Assembly (NCBI GenBank): GCA_965223305.1
Contig: CBDCWT010000042.1
Coordinates: 62,001 to 126,000 of the forward strand
Source: CBDCWT01 sp965223305
GTDB taxonomy: Bacteria > Planctomycetota > Planctomycetia > Pirellulales > Pirellulaceae
Length of the DNA: 64,000 nt
Direction: 5' to 3'
The notes under the pieces are model-generated. The model ran no database searches and had not been told where the DNA came from. It worked only from the letters and a program-made list of their open reading frames with translations. Shown one piece after another: positions 9,055 to 18,245 of this stretch. The translations under genes were made by a program, and so were the position numbers. Each line of letters opens with the position of its first letter. Within the stretch, counting starts at the first letter, position 1.

Positions 9055-10835
9055 CTACTGCTGGCTCAGCGGAATGACGCGGATGTTCAGCTCGGCCAAC
9101 TGTTTCGTGTCCACCTGACCCGGAGCCTCGGTCATCAGATCTGTGGCCCGCTGTGTCTTGGGAAAGGCAATACAGTCCCGGATGTTATCGAGGCCGCCGA
9201 AGAGCATCACGATGCGGTCGATACCCAGGGCAATGCCTCCGTGGGGCGGGGCACCAAACTGGAGCGCATCGAGCAGAAAACCGAACCGTTCCCGCGCCGT
9301 TGCTTCATCGATTCCCAGCATGTCGAATACCTGTCGCTGAGTCCGCGAGTCGTGAATTCGCACGGTGCCGCCCCCGGCTTCCGATCCGTTGATGACCAGG
9401 TCGTAAGCTTTCGCGCGGCAAGCCCCGGGTTCGCCCGCCAGCTGCTCGAGGTCCTGGTCGCGCGGCGCGGTGAACGGATGATGCATGGCAACCCAACGTC
9501 CTTCCTCTTCGTCACGCTCGAACATCGGAAACTCGACAACCCAAGAAAAGTGCATCTGCTGCGGATCGTACAGGTGAAGTTCGGCACCCAGCCGCTTCCG
9601 TAGCCCGTAGAGCGCCTTGCACGTCACGTCCCCACTGGTCGGCGATGAACAGCAGCAGGTCGCCCGGTTGGGCGTCCATTCGGGCGCCGATTTTCTCGAG
9701 CAATCCGTCGCTGAAGTTCTTCGAGATGGGCGACCACAGTTTCCCATCCTGTTCAACGCGGAACCAGGCCAAACCCTTGGCGCCGAAGTCGTTCTTAACA
9801 TACTCGGTCAGCTCGTCGATCTGTTTGCGCGAGTAGTGGGCTGCGGCGCCACTGGCGTTGATGGCCCGGACGAACCCCCCACTGGTGGCCGGCGCCTTGA
9901 AGACGCGAAACTCTGCTTCGGCGGCCAGGTCGGTACAGTCGACGATCTCCATGCCGAAACGCAGGTCGGGTGCGTCGTGACCGAAACGCGTCATGGCTTC
10001 GTCGTAGGTCATTCTCGGAAGGGGCAAGGAGAGCGTCATCCCAAGTAGCTCTTCTGCCAAACGTGCCATCAGACCATCGATCATGGCCATCACATCATTC
10101 GCATCGACGAACGACATCTCCATGTCGAGCTGAGTAAATTCCGGTTGCCGGTCAGCCCGCAGGTCTTCGTCGCGAAAGCAGCGAGCGACTTGCACGTATC
10201 GGTCATACCCCGAGACCATCAAGATCTGCTTGTAGAGCTGCGGTGATTGGGGGAAGCGCATAGAAGCCACTGTGATGCACGCGGCTGGGTACGAGATAGT
10301 CGCGTGCCCCCTCAGGTGTGCTACGGCCGAGAATGGGTGTCTCGATATCGATGAATTGGTTTTCCGCGAAGTAATCGCGCATCGTCTTGATGATGCGACT
10401 GCGCAACAGCAGCGTCTCCTGCATCTCGGCGCGCCGCAGATCGATGTAGCGGTGCTTCAGCCGCAAGTCTTCTCCCGGCAACTCGCGCTGGCTGGGAGTA
10501 AAGGGGGGTGGCGTCGCCCGATTGAGCAGCGTTAGCTGCCAGCAACGGACCTCGATTTCGCCGGTAGTGAGTCGTGGGTTGGCTTGTCCTTCGGGTCGCG
10601 CCGCCACTTTCCCAGTAACCTGGACAACGTCCTCGCTCCGCAGCTGCTTGGCGGCCTCGATCAGCTCGGCACCACATTCCGGCCCAAAGACGACCTGCGA
10701 GATCCCGTAGCGGTCGCGGAGATCCACAAAGACCCCTCTGCCGTGGTCCCGGTAGGTGTCGACCCATCCGCAGAGTGTCGCCTCCTGACTTACATCCTCT
10801 TTCCGCAATTCGCCGCACGTATGGGTCCGTAACAA
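9055..10835 (-). CDS. aspS: Aspartyl-tRNA synthetase, reading frame broken twice
   Basis: Charges tRNA-Asp (or Asp/Asn in non-discriminating forms). The TTG start at 10835 is chosen because GGAGAGAAAC precedes it and the product then begins LRTHTCGELR, the usual AspS N-terminus. The order is an OB-fold anticodon-binding domain (GWVDTYRDHGRGVFVDLRDRYG), class II motif 2 (VARCFRDEDLRADRQPEFTQLD), a GAD-type insertion, and motif 3 (GIALGIDRIVML). Two single-base insertions break the frame. One is in GGGGG at 10249-10253; removing one base gives YALPQSPQLYKQ. The other is in CCCC at 9630-9633; removing one base gives DQWDVTCKALYGLRKRLG. Corrected length is about 592 aa, typical for bacterial AspS. 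Because the enzyme is essential and no second copy is visible, these are best read as sequencing errors. Confidence 0.92.
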
Positions 10836-11114
10836 GTTTCTCTCCGGAGGAAAATAGATGATCCTCAGTTGGCCCACTGTGGACGAATTGACGGCGCCGC
10901 TGCACGTGGATCAATTCCGAGCAACCTATGGCCTAACCTACCCGCTCAGACGAAGGGAGTATTCTAGACAGCCGCCCGATTCGCGCGAAGGTTCGGCGAG
11001 CACTTTCGTAACCCGCCTCGGCAGCGCCGTCTGCGACGCTGTTTGTCTCGCGTCCGGGGCGATGGCCAGCGGAGCGCGATGGGCGTCTGGCGGGAAGCAA
11101 CCGACGAGTCGATT

Positions 11115-12072
11115 TTACTCCACTTCGGCGGTTTGGCGGATGCGAGCAGCAACGGCGGCGGGCGGCTCCTGCTCTGCCACTACCACCTGCTGACACTCTG
11201 CGAGCGAGCGAAACCAGGTTGTCTGACGGCGGGCAAACTGCCGAGTCCGTGCCTTTACCGACTCGATTGTCTCTTCGAGCGACCGGTTTCCGTCCACATG
11301 CGCAGCGACCTCTCGATAGCCAACCGCTTGCATGGCGGTTCGGCTCAACGTGCCGAATCGAGCTAGCAGCTGCTTCACCTCCGCCACCAGCCCGTTAGCA
11401 AACATACTCGTTACTCGGACGTCGATCCGCCGATGAAGCTCGGCCCGCGGCCGGCAAAGTGAAAAAACACGACAGCACGAGGATCTCGGAGGTTCATCGA
11501 ACTGCGTTTGCTCATGACTGAGCGGCCTGCCGGTCAGCTTGTTCACTTCCAACGCCCGGATAATGCGCCGTTTGTCGTGCGGATGTAGCCGGGCCGCAGC
11601 TAGAGGATCCACTTGGCGCAGCCTGTCGTGTAGCACCTCGACGCCGGCTTCACGAATCTCGTCTTCGATCTGTCTGCGGAACTCCCAGTCGGCCGGGGGC
11701 CCCGGGAAGAGACCTCGCAACAGCGACTTGAGATAGAGCGGAGTGCCGCCGACGAACAACGGTACCTTGCCCCTGCTGCGGACAACATCAACCGTCGTGT
11801 GAGCCGTGGCGACATATTGTGACAGACTGAACTCAACGTCTGGATCGACGATGTCGATCAGATGGTGGGGTACGCGGGCCTGTTGCTCCGTGGATGGCTT
11901 CGCAGTGCCGACATTCATGCCTCGGTAGACAGCCATCGAGTCGAGGGAGATGATCTCGGCCCCTAAGGACTCGGCCAGCTCCCAATCCAACGCTCGTCTT
12001 GCCGGTGGCCGTCGCCCCGGTCAAGAACCACACATCCTCAAGCGGTGCAAATGTCTTAATGGCAATCACCAC
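11115..12072 (-). CDS. miaA: tRNA dimethylallyltransferase, one frameshift
   Basis: Transfers the dimethylallyl group of DMAPP to N6 of adenosine 37 in tRNAs reading UNN codons. The GTG start at 12072 gives MVIAIKTFAPLEDVWFLTGATATGKTS with a Walker A loop. The frame then breaks at CCC 11981-11983 (GGG on the coding strand). Removing one base restores SVGLELAESLGAEIISLDSMAVYRGMNVGTAKP, which contains the conserved substrate-site Asp and Arg. HHLIDIVDP, FVGGTPLYLKSLLRGLF and VGYRE follow as in other MiaA proteins. Corrected length is about 318 aa. The upstream Shine-Dalgarno signal is weak. The gene is co-directional with aspS, 279 bases apart, with nothing obvious between. Its start region is divergent from hisE. 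Confidence 0.9.
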
Positions 12073-12196
12073 GATCGATTGTCAGGCGGCCCCAGCACGT
12101 CTAGGATTATGAAAACCGTTGGCCGTTTGGCCAAGTGGCGGCCACCCGCAAGCGGCCTATTGGGGGGCCCTTTGACAAGCAGAAGGAACTTCAACG

Positions 12197-12565
12197 GTGA
12201 CTGGCGACGACGATATACTCGACCAGCTGATGGCGGTAATCGCCGGCCGCAAGAGCGATCCCCCGGATCGATCGTATACGGCCTCGCTGTTGCAGGGGGG
12301 TGTGGACCGGATTGGCGCCAAGATTGTCGAAGAGGCCGATGAGGTGGTTGAGGCTGCCAAAGAGGCCGGCGCGGCAGGACGCGGCCACCTTGTGCACGAA
12401 GCCGCCGACCTGATCTATCATCTATTCGTGATCCTGGCACACAGCGATGTCGGGCTCGCTGAAGTCCGAGCCGAGTTGGCAAGGCGGTTTGGCGTCTCGG
12501 GGCTGGATGAGCGAGAATCGCGGCCGCGGAGGCCGGCCGACGGCTCCACCTCCCGCGAGGAGTAG
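12197..12565 (+). CDS. hisE: Phosphoribosyl-ATP pyrophosphatase
   Basis: Second step of histidine biosynthesis: removes pyrophosphate from phosphoribosyl-ATP. A GTG start at 12197 sits after AAGGAACTTCAAC. The sequence has the all-alpha MazG-like fold signature (GVDRIGAKIVEEADEVVEAAK, then EAADLIYHLFVILAHSDV), with paired acidic Mg2+-binding residues. The 122-aa length is slightly long because of a basic, low-complexity tail (ERESRPRRPADGSTSREE). It lies 12 bases upstream of hisG and is surely co-transcribed. HisE as a separate protein, rather than fused to HisI, is common. Confidence 0.93.
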   Translation: MTGDDDILDQLMAVIAGRKSDPPDRSYTASLLQGGVDRIGAKIVEEADEVVEAAKEAGAAGRGHLVHEAADLIYHLFVILAHSDVGLAEVRAELARRFGVSGLDERESRPRRPADGSTSREE

Positions 12566-12577
12566 ATAGCAAGCATC

Positions 12578-13435
12578 ATGCCAGCACGAAACTTGCGGTT
12601 TGGTATCCCAAGCAAAGGGCGACTGGCCGATCACGCGGCGGAGCTGCTGCGACAGGCCGGGCTGAGCTTCCGCCGCCAGGATCGCAGCCTGTTTGCCCGT
12701 GTCAAAGAACTGCCGGTCGACATCACCTTCCTAAGAACAACCGATATCCCCGTGCTCTGCGCGGAAGGCGCAATCGACCTGGGAATTACCGGCGAAGATC
12801 TGCTCGCTGAGGCCGGAGTCGCGCTGCCGATCAGGCTCCGCCTAGCCGTGGGAAAGTGCCGCCTGGCCGTGTGTGCCCCCAATGACGGTTCCGTCCACTC
12901 TATTGGAGATTTGGACGGATGCCGCGTAGCAACTAGTTTTCCTCGTGTGACCGCCGCGTTTTTCCAAGAACACCAGATACAAGTGCATCTGGTGCCCCTC
13001 TCCGGATCGGTCGAAATCATGATCTCACTCGGCGTGGCTGACGCCATCGTCGACTTGGTCGAGACGGGCAGCACTTTGGCAGCCAACCAGCTGACGGTGC
13101 TCGCTGAAATCGGCAACTATGAAACAGTCCTCGTCCAGAACGACCAGCGGGAAAACAGCGCTGTCGCAGGACGTGTTGTACGTCGCTTAGAAGGAGTCGT
13201 CATCGCTCGCAGTTACACGTTGCTCGAATACAACGTATCTCGGACCGACCTGGCTCAGGCCGAGAAGATCACTCCAGGGTTCAACTCACCAACAGTCAGC
13301 GCCCTCGAGGACTCAAACTGGTGCGCCGTACGGGTCATGGTGAAGCGGAATGAGGTCTTGGAGGTAATGGACCAGCTCGAAGAGCTCGGCGCAACGGCAA
13401 TCTTGGAAACGCAGATCACAAACTGTCGGCTGTAG
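12578..13435 (+). CDS. hisG: ATP phosphoribosyltransferase, long form
   Basis: First and feedback-regulated step of histidine biosynthesis: ATP plus PRPP to phosphoribosyl-ATP. The N-terminus (LRFGIPSKGRLADHAAELLRQAG), the IDLGITGEDLLAE block and the PRPP-loop region around GVADAIVDLVETGSTLAANQL are characteristic. The length of 285 aa includes the C-terminal PII-like regulatory domain (about residues 215-285: TVSALEDSNWCAVRVMVKR..LEELGATAILETQI). It is therefore the long, histidine-inhibited form and does not need HisZ. It follows hisE at 12 bases. The upstream Shine-Dalgarno is modest (GAGGAG is 20 bases away). Immediately downstream lies the end of a transposon remnant. Confidence 0.95.
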   Translation: MPARNLRFGIPSKGRLADHAAELLRQAGLSFRRQDRSLFARVKELPVDITFLRTTDIPVLCAEGAIDLGITGEDLLAEAGVALPIRLRLAVGKCRLAVCAPNDGSVHSIGDLDGCRVATSFPRVTAAFFQEHQIQVHLVPLSGSVEIMISLGVADAIVDLVETGSTLAANQLTVLAEIGNYETVLVQNDQRENSAVAGRVVRRLEGVVIARSYTLLEYNVSRTDLAQAEKITPGFNSPTVSALEDSNWCAVRVMVKRNEVLEVMDQLEELGATAILETQITNCRL

Positions 13436-13740
13436 TTTCAGTTTCTGCGGAGCCGAGCCGGGATTCGCCTTCCTGCAGGCACAAGGTGGCGGATTCGCCG
13501 CATTTTTTTTTTGTTACGTACGCCGCTGTGATCGTACTTTGGGGCTTTTGCTTGCAGAGTTGTGGTTGTAGTTGTAGTTGTAGTTGGATCTGTTGGTTAC
13601 ACCGTTAACTCGGCAAACTCCGGCACCTCGCCGCCCGCCCCGGCACCTCGCATCCCGCCTCTTTTGTCAACGACATCGTACCCCGCCTCCGATAGGTCAT
13701 GTGACGGTTGTCGTGATTTCTGAACGGTGTGTCAGCAGCG

Positions 13741-13746
13741 TATAAT
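13741..13746 (+). promoter_or_regulatory. Probable -10 box of the element 1 zinc-ribbon gene
   Basis: A consensus TATAAT preceded by GTCAGCAGCG. The same arrangement, GTCAGCAGCGTATAAT, is conserved at the same place in element 2 although surrounding bases differ. This argues for function. The -35 box is not clear. Confidence 0.6.
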
Positions 13747-13788
13747 TGCTCGCGTTTCGTTCGGGGCGTCATGGGGTGGTAAGAAATC

Positions 13789-14340
13789 GTGTATCGGAGG
13801 ATTTGCAGTTCGCAAGAGGAAGTCGATGCCCAGCTCGCCAAGCTGAAAGTCACGGTGTGTCCACATTGCAAACAAAGTGGATACCTGATCCGCCACGGCT
13901 TCTTGCGAGGCTATGACCCCATGCATCTGCGCGGGAAAACAATCCGCGCCCAGCGTGTCTTCTGCAGCAATCGGACGCGTTCCGCCGGCTGCGGACGAAC
14001 CTTCAGCGTTTGGACGGCCGATAAAATCAAACGGCTCTTCCTGAACGCCGACAGCTTGTGGGAGTTTCTCCAGCAAGCCGCCCTCACTGGTAATCAACGA
14101 CAAGCTTTCCGAAGCCTCGAAAGCAGACTGAGCGATTCGGCGCCGTACCGCATCTGGAGGCGATTTCAAAAAGCCCAAAGCGCAATCCGCACCGCGCTGG
14201 GCACCTTATGCAAACCGCCGCAGATCGCGTCGGGGCAACCGGCACAACTCACCCTCGCTCATCTTGAAGCGGCCTTTAGCCAGCATCCTCTGGGTCCCAT
14301 TGCCGCCTTCCAGGTCACACTGCAAGCCTTCTTTGTGTGA
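13789..14340 (+). CDS. Zinc-ribbon transposon protein (element 1 copy)
   Basis: A 183-aa protein with two cysteine pairs: CPHC near residue 24 and a later FCSNRTRSAGC, suggesting a zinc ribbon. A helical region follows (WEFLQQAALTGNQRQAFRSL, then YRIWRRFQKAQSAIRTALG), which may be a helix-turn-helix. It resembles the zinc-ribbon DNA-binding heads of insertion-sequence proteins such as IS1 InsA, but lacks any catalytic triad. A second, clearly homologous copy of equal length is at 14935-15486. The start is a GTG at 13789. The likely role is binding transposon ends or regulating transposition; this is inferred from position as the first gene of the element. Confidence 0.6.
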   Translation: MYRRICSSQEEVDAQLAKLKVTVCPHCKQSGYLIRHGFLRGYDPMHLRGKTIRAQRVFCSNRTRSAGCGRTFSVWTADKIKRLFLNADSLWEFLQQAALTGNQRQAFRSLESRLSDSAPYRIWRRFQKAQSAIRTALGTLCKPPQIASGQPAQLTLAHLEAAFSQHPLGPIAAFQVTLQAFFV

Positions 14341-14591
14341 CACGCTGATTCGGGTTCTCACATTAGTCGGCGGTTAGCACCTCGCTGACAGCGCCGTCCA
14401 GCTCGTCGCCGCCTTCGCCACCGGCCGTTGCCACTCTATTTGCAAGCCGCTCGACCGAATTGCCAGCGCACTTGCCACTCGCCGGTGGAGCGTGGAGGGC
14501 CAACAACGCAATACGACGACGACGCACTGGCCGCCGCTTGCATAGACTCACCCTCCAACATGTTCCAACCACGTTTAGAAAGGAGCCAAAC

Positions 14592-14652
14592 GTGAAGCGA
14601 CCCTCCGTCTACCTAAAGATGAAAGTGCTCGGAGCAATTGATGTCGCCGAGG
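14592..14652 (+). pseudogene. 5' stub of a D35E transposase gene (element 1)
   Basis: A GTG start after AGGAGCCAAAC begins VKRPSVYLKMKVLGAIDV, nearly the same as the start of the intact transposase at 15745. After 20 codons the sequence runs into the left inverted repeat of element 2. The gene is dead here. Confidence 0.85.
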
Positions 14653-14708
14653 TGTTACGTACCCCGCTCCGATCGTACTTTGGGGCTGTTCCCTGCCGAA
14701 TTGTGATT
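14653..14708 (+). repeat. Left terminal inverted repeat of element 2
   Basis: Starts TGTTACGTACCCCGCTCCGA and matches the reverse complement of 19005-19060 at all 56 positions. Its inner part, TGCCGAATTGTGATT, recurs as subterminal motifs. Confidence 0.95.
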
Positions 14709-14886
14709 GCAGTTCGATCTGTTGGTTACACCGGTAGTTCGACAAGCTCCCGCACCCCGCCGCCTGCCGCATCCAGCACCTCGCCGCGGCGTCTCGCAGC
14801 CCGCCTCTTTTGTCAACGACATCGTACCCCGCCTCCGATGTGCTATGCGACGGTTTTCGTGATCTTTGGACAGCGAGTCAGCAGCG

Positions 14887-14892
14887 TATAAT
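14887..14892 (+). promoter_or_regulatory. Probable -10 box of the element 2 zinc-ribbon gene
   Basis: TATAAT in the conserved context GTCAGCAGCGTATAAT shared with element 1. TTTGGA lies 16 bases upstream and could serve as a weak -35. Confidence 0.6.
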
Positions 14893-14934
14893 GGATCGCG
14901 TTTTGTTCGGGACGTCATTCAGTGGTAACGAATC

Positions 14935-15486
14935 GTGTGGCGGAGGATTTGCAGTTCCCAAGAGGAAGTCGATGCCCAGCTCTCCAAGCTGAAAATCATC
15001 GCTTGTCCGCATTGCAAACAAACCGGATCCTTGATCCGACACGGCTTCTTGCGAGGCTATGACGCAATGCATCTGCGCGGCAAGACCATCCGAGCTCAGC
15101 GTGTCTTCTGCACCAACCGGAATCGTGCCAGCGGCTGCGGGCGAACCTTCAGTATCTGGACCGCCGATAAAATCCAACGGCTCTTTCTCTGCGCCGACAG
15201 CTTGTGGGAGTTTCTCCAGCAAGCCGCCCTTACCGGCAATCAACGGCAAGCTTTCCGAAGCCTCGCATGCAGACTGAGCGATTCCGCGGCCTACCGCATC
15301 TGGAAACGCTTTCAACAAGCCCAAACCGCGATCCGCACCGCGTTGGGCAGCTTGTGCAAGCCGCCCCAGATCGCGTCGCGGCAACCGGCGGAACTCACCC
15401 TCGCTCACCTGCAAGCTGCCTTCAGCCAGCATCCTCTGGATCCCATTGCCGCCTATCAAGTCACACTGCAAACCTTCTTTGTGTGA
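14935..15486 (+). CDS. Zinc-ribbon transposon protein (element 2 copy)
   Basis: A 183-aa homologue of the protein at 13789, with most residues unchanged. Cysteines C24-x2-C27 (CPHC) and C59-x8-C68 (FCTNRNRASGC) form the likely zinc site. The GRTFSIWTADKIQRLF segment and two amphipathic helices follow. The sequence ends in a hydrophobic IAAYQVTLQTFFV. The GTG start is at 14935. No acidic catalytic triad is visible, so it is probably not the transposase itself. It is separated from the transposase gene by 258 bases. Conservation of reading frame between two diverged copies shows it has been under selection. Function is inferred as end-binding or regulatory. Confidence 0.65.
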   Translation: MWRRICSSQEEVDAQLSKLKIIACPHCKQTGSLIRHGFLRGYDAMHLRGKTIRAQRVFCTNRNRASGCGRTFSIWTADKIQRLFLCADSLWEFLQQAALTGNQRQAFRSLACRLSDSAAYRIWKRFQQAQTAIRTALGSLCKPPQIASRQPAELTLAHLQAAFSQHPLDPIAAYQVTLQTFFV

Positions 15487-15744
15487 CACGCGGATTCGGT
15501 TCTCGTACTTGCCACCCGATCGCCGAGCACTGCGCTAACTGCGCCGTTTAACTCGTCGCCTCCTTCGTTGGCGGCCGTGGCCACGCTTTGCTGCCAGCCG
15601 CGCGACCAAATTGCCAGCGCACGATCCACGCGCCGCTCAAGTGTACCGCTCGAACAACGCAACACGACGACGACTCGCCCAGCAACGCTCGCATAGACTC
15701 TGCCACCAGCATGTCCCGGAAACCCGTTTAGCAAGGAGTGAACC

Positions 15745-16947
15745 ATGAAGCGACCCTCGGTCTACCTCAAGATGAAAGTGCTCGGCGCGATTGATGTCGT
15801 CGAGGGCAAAACGCGGCACGAAAGAATCCACAACGTCGCAAAGATGACGTTTCTCGATGAAGAGGGAGAGCCACACCGTTTCACCTGGCGGACCATCCAG
15901 ACGTGGTACTACCGCTACAAAAACTACGGCGTCACCGCGATGAACAGCCAGGCGCGAGCCGACAAGGGTCAGCCGCGCAAAGTGACGCCCGAGGAAGTGC
16001 TCGAAGCGATCAACGCTGCCTTACCGCACTTCCATCAGAAGCGTATCAACAAGTCCGCCATCTATCGCTTCTGTATCGAGAAAGGACTCTTGCGGGCCGA
16101 CCAAATCGCACTCACAACCTTCTGCCGATTCGTCCGCGAGTACGAGCTGCTCAAAGAAGACGTCAGCGGCAACAAACGCCGACTCGCCTTCAGCATGCAA
16201 TACGCCAACCAGCTGTGGCAGGCCGATACCATGTTCGGCCCCCACGTGCAGCGGCGGCAAGTCAAACTGATCGCCTTCATCGACGACGCCAGTCGTGTCT
16301 TGTCTCACGGAGAGTTCTTTTTCGACGAAAACGCCGAATCGATGATCCAAGCACTCCGCGCCGCGTTCTACAAACGGGGTGTGCCCGAGCAGTTGTTGGT
16401 CGATAACGGCTCCATCTACTGTTGCCAGGAGATCACGCTCATCTGTGCCCGTGTGGGCTGCATTCTTCGCCATACGGCCGTGCGAGATGCCGCCGCCAAG
16501 GGAAAGATCGAACGGTTCTTCCGCCGCGTCCGCGACCAGTTTCTCGTGCAAAAGCTCGACCTCTCCTCACTCGCTGAACTCAACAAGCAGTTCACGCACT
16601 GGGTCGAACACGAGTACAACGCCGCCCCGCATTCGACGCTCGGCATGAAGCCGATCGACCGTTTCGGCATGGACCTGTCCCGCATCCGGTTCCTGTCTCC
16701 GTCCGAAGACACCGACGAACTGTTTTATGCCGAGGCGATCCGCACGGTCAAAAAAGACAACACGTTCAGTTTTCGGGGTGACCGCTACGAGACGCCCGTC
16801 GACCTGCGCGGCGAGAAGGTTGAATTGCGTTACGAACGTGGTCGCAAGGGCGCGGTCATCGTCTACGACAAGGGCCGACGCATCGGACAGGCCAGACTGC
16901 TGGACGCGGTCGCCAACGGTCTAGCACGCAGAAAAGAACAACCGTAG
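15745..16947 (+). CDS. DDE (rve/Mu-type) transposase
   Basis: A 400-aa transposase that would cut and join element ends. The start at 15745 follows AAGGAGTGAACC. The N-terminal region (about 1-130) looks like helix-turn-helix DNA-binding domains (TWRTIQTWYYRYKNYGV, INKSAIYRFCIEKGL). The RNase H-fold catalytic core has D161 (WQADTMF), D220 (LLVDNGS) and E256 (AKGKIERFFR), with exactly 35 residues between the last two. After about residue 330 comes a beta-rich segment (NTFSFRGDRYETPVDLRGEKVELRYERG) like the C-terminal beta-barrel of Mu transposase, TniA and IS481-type enzymes. The following ATPase gene suggests it acts with a TnsC/TniB-like partner. Confidence 0.9.
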   Translation: MKRPSVYLKMKVLGAIDVVEGKTRHERIHNVAKMTFLDEEGEPHRFTWRTIQTWYYRYKNYGVTAMNSQARADKGQPRKVTPEEVLEAINAALPHFHQKRINKSAIYRFCIEKGLLRADQIALTTFCRFVREYELLKEDVSGNKRRLAFSMQYANQLWQADTMFGPHVQRRQVKLIAFIDDASRVLSHGEFFFDENAESMIQALRAAFYKRGVPEQLLVDNGSIYCCQEITLICARVGCILRHTAVRDAAAKGKIERFFRRVRDQFLVQKLDLSSLAELNKQFTHWVEHEYNAAPHSTLGMKPIDRFGMDLSRIRFLSPSEDTDELFYAEAIRTVKKDNTFSFRGDRYETPVDLRGEKVELRYERGRKGAVIVYDKGRRIGQARLLDAVANGLARRKEQP

Positions 16948-17090
16948 CCCCACTGGCCGTTTCTAGTGCGTGTCGCACTTACATTGCGCGGATCCGCGGC
17001 ACGGGTTCCCGGTGAATCGCGCTCCCGGACGCCAAACGATTTTCAGATCCGCTCTATCCAAATGACTTTCTCTGTGAGGTATCAACACCC

Positions 17091-17894
17091 ATGATCCGTT
17101 CCTATTTCGGTCTGACCGACAATCCTTTCGCACTCCGTGACATCGAACTGCTTCGTCATCAACAGGAAATCTATGACACGCTCAAAGTGCATTGCCAGCA
17201 AGGTGGGCTCTGCCTGGTGGTCGGCCGGCCCGGCACCGGCAAGTCCGTGATCAAGGAATCGCTCAAGCGGCTCCCCGAGAAAGAGCATCTGGTGGCCACG
17301 GTCGCGCGGACGCTGCACACCTACACCAACACGGTCAAGATTCTCTGCGAAGCCTTTCGCATCGAGTTCGAAAGCTCTGCCTTCAAGTGCGAACGCCGAT
17401 TGATCGAACAGGCGTTCACGCTCAATTGCACCGGAAAAATGTTGGTGACGATCATTGATGACGCTCACCTAATGGACATGGACAACCTGCGGAAACTCCG
17501 CCTGTTGCTCGAAGACTTTCCCAAGAACCACAACCTGATCCTGATCGGCCAAGTCGAGCTGCTCACCCATCTCGACCTGGCGGTGAACCAGGATCTCAAG
17601 AGCCGCGTGACCTATTCCGTGATCACCAAGCGGCTGCACGACGACAGCATGCGCGACTTTATCCATCGCGAACTCGAGCGCATCGGACTGGCTCACAACA
17701 CGTTTACCGAAGCCGCCACCGACCTGATCATCCGTTCCGCCGACGGCGTTCTGCGCAAATGCCGCAATCTCTGTCTGTCCGCGATGCTCGAAGCGGTCCG
17801 AGCGTCCGCCGGCAGAACGATCGATATCGATTTGGTCAACCGCGTTCTCCTCCAGCCGCACTGGCAAAAGGAAGTCGACCTGACCGACTTCTGA
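17091..17894 (+). CDS. ExeA/TniB-like AAA ATPase of the transposon
   Basis: A 267-aa P-loop ATPase beginning with MIRSYFGLTDNPFALRDI, the N-terminal signature of the ExeA (general secretion A) group. Walker A is GRPGTGKS at residues 45-52 and Walker B is LVTIIDDAH near 118-126. IGQVEL (sensor-1 type) follows, and a C-terminal lid region includes IIRSADGVLRKCRNLCLSAM. ExeA-like ATPases often accompany rve transposases and act, like IstB, TniB, MuB and TnsC, in target capture and transposase activation. It is separated from the transposase by 143 bases. A GAGG lies before the ATG. Involvement in secretion is unlikely given the neighbours. Confidence 0.88.
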   Translation: MIRSYFGLTDNPFALRDIELLRHQQEIYDTLKVHCQQGGLCLVVGRPGTGKSVIKESLKRLPEKEHLVATVARTLHTYTNTVKILCEAFRIEFESSAFKCERRLIEQAFTLNCTGKMLVTIIDDAHLMDMDNLRKLRLLLEDFPKNHNLILIGQVELLTHLDLAVNQDLKSRVTYSVITKRLHDDSMRDFIHRELERIGLAHNTFTEAATDLIIRSADGVLRKCRNLCLSAMLEAVRASAGRTIDIDLVNRVLLQPHWQKEVDLTDF

Positions 17895-17930
17895 TCCAAC
17901 TTGACACCCCAGCTCAAAATAAGGGACTCC

Positions 17931-18245
17931 ATGATGATCACACGCGAATTACTGCGAGCGATTCGCAACGACCTGCCGATGAAGGTGACGATTCTGCGGC
18001 TCGGCGAGCACGGTCCGATCTCCAAGCAGATCGAAGGCTACTTCCGCTTTCTCTGTCCCGCCTGTGAAGAGCTGCGAGCCACCGTCAACCCCCGCAATAA
18101 TTTGGCGCACTGCTTCTGCTGTGGCCGCAATTGGAACAATATCGACTTGTTGATCGCGCTCGGCTGGGACTTCCTGCCGGCTGTCGACCTGTTGGAGCAA
18201 TGGCTCCGGCAACACCAGGACCGTCGCAGCAGGTCACAACCATGA
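17931..18245 (+). CDS. CHC2-type zinc-ribbon protein of the transposon
   Basis: A 104-aa protein starting at ATG 17931 after AAGGGACTCC. It has C42-x2-C45-x15-C61-x2-C64 (LCPACEE..HCFCCGRNWNNIDLL), the spacing and context of the DnaG primase CHC2 zinc-binding domain, with Cys in place of the usual His. No TOPRIM or catalytic primase domain follows. The C-terminus is a helix and basic tail (LEQWLRQHQDRRSRSQP). It lies 36 bases after the ATPase gene. By position it corresponds to the TniQ-type targeting partner. It could instead bind nucleic acid at forks or at transposon ends. Function is inference. Confidence 0.75.
   Translation: MMITRELLRAIRNDLPMKVTILRLGEHGPISKQIEGYFRFLCPACEELRATVNPRNNLAHCFCCGRNWNNIDLLIALGWDFLPAVDLLEQWLRQHQDRRSRSQP

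Larger units (their letters stand above)
13512..14652 (+). mobile_element. Truncated left part of a Mu/Tn7-like element (element 1)
   Basis: Begins with TGTTACGTAC at 13512, followed by a sequence matching, with several changes, the ends of the complete element downstream (shared GATCGTACTTTGGGGC). It carries a promoter, the zinc-ribbon gene and the first 61 bases of a transposase gene. It is then cut by the left end of element 2 at 14653. The rest of element 1 is not found on the far side of element 2, so it was deleted. Confidence 0.85.

Noticed and set aside
14460..14891. 143-aa ORF spanning the element junction
   Set aside because: It fuses intergenic DNA, the transposase stub and the left end of element 2; only the stub is meaningful.
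16021..16551. Minus-strand ORF inside the transposase gene
   Set aside because: The plus-strand frame carries the full DDE triad.
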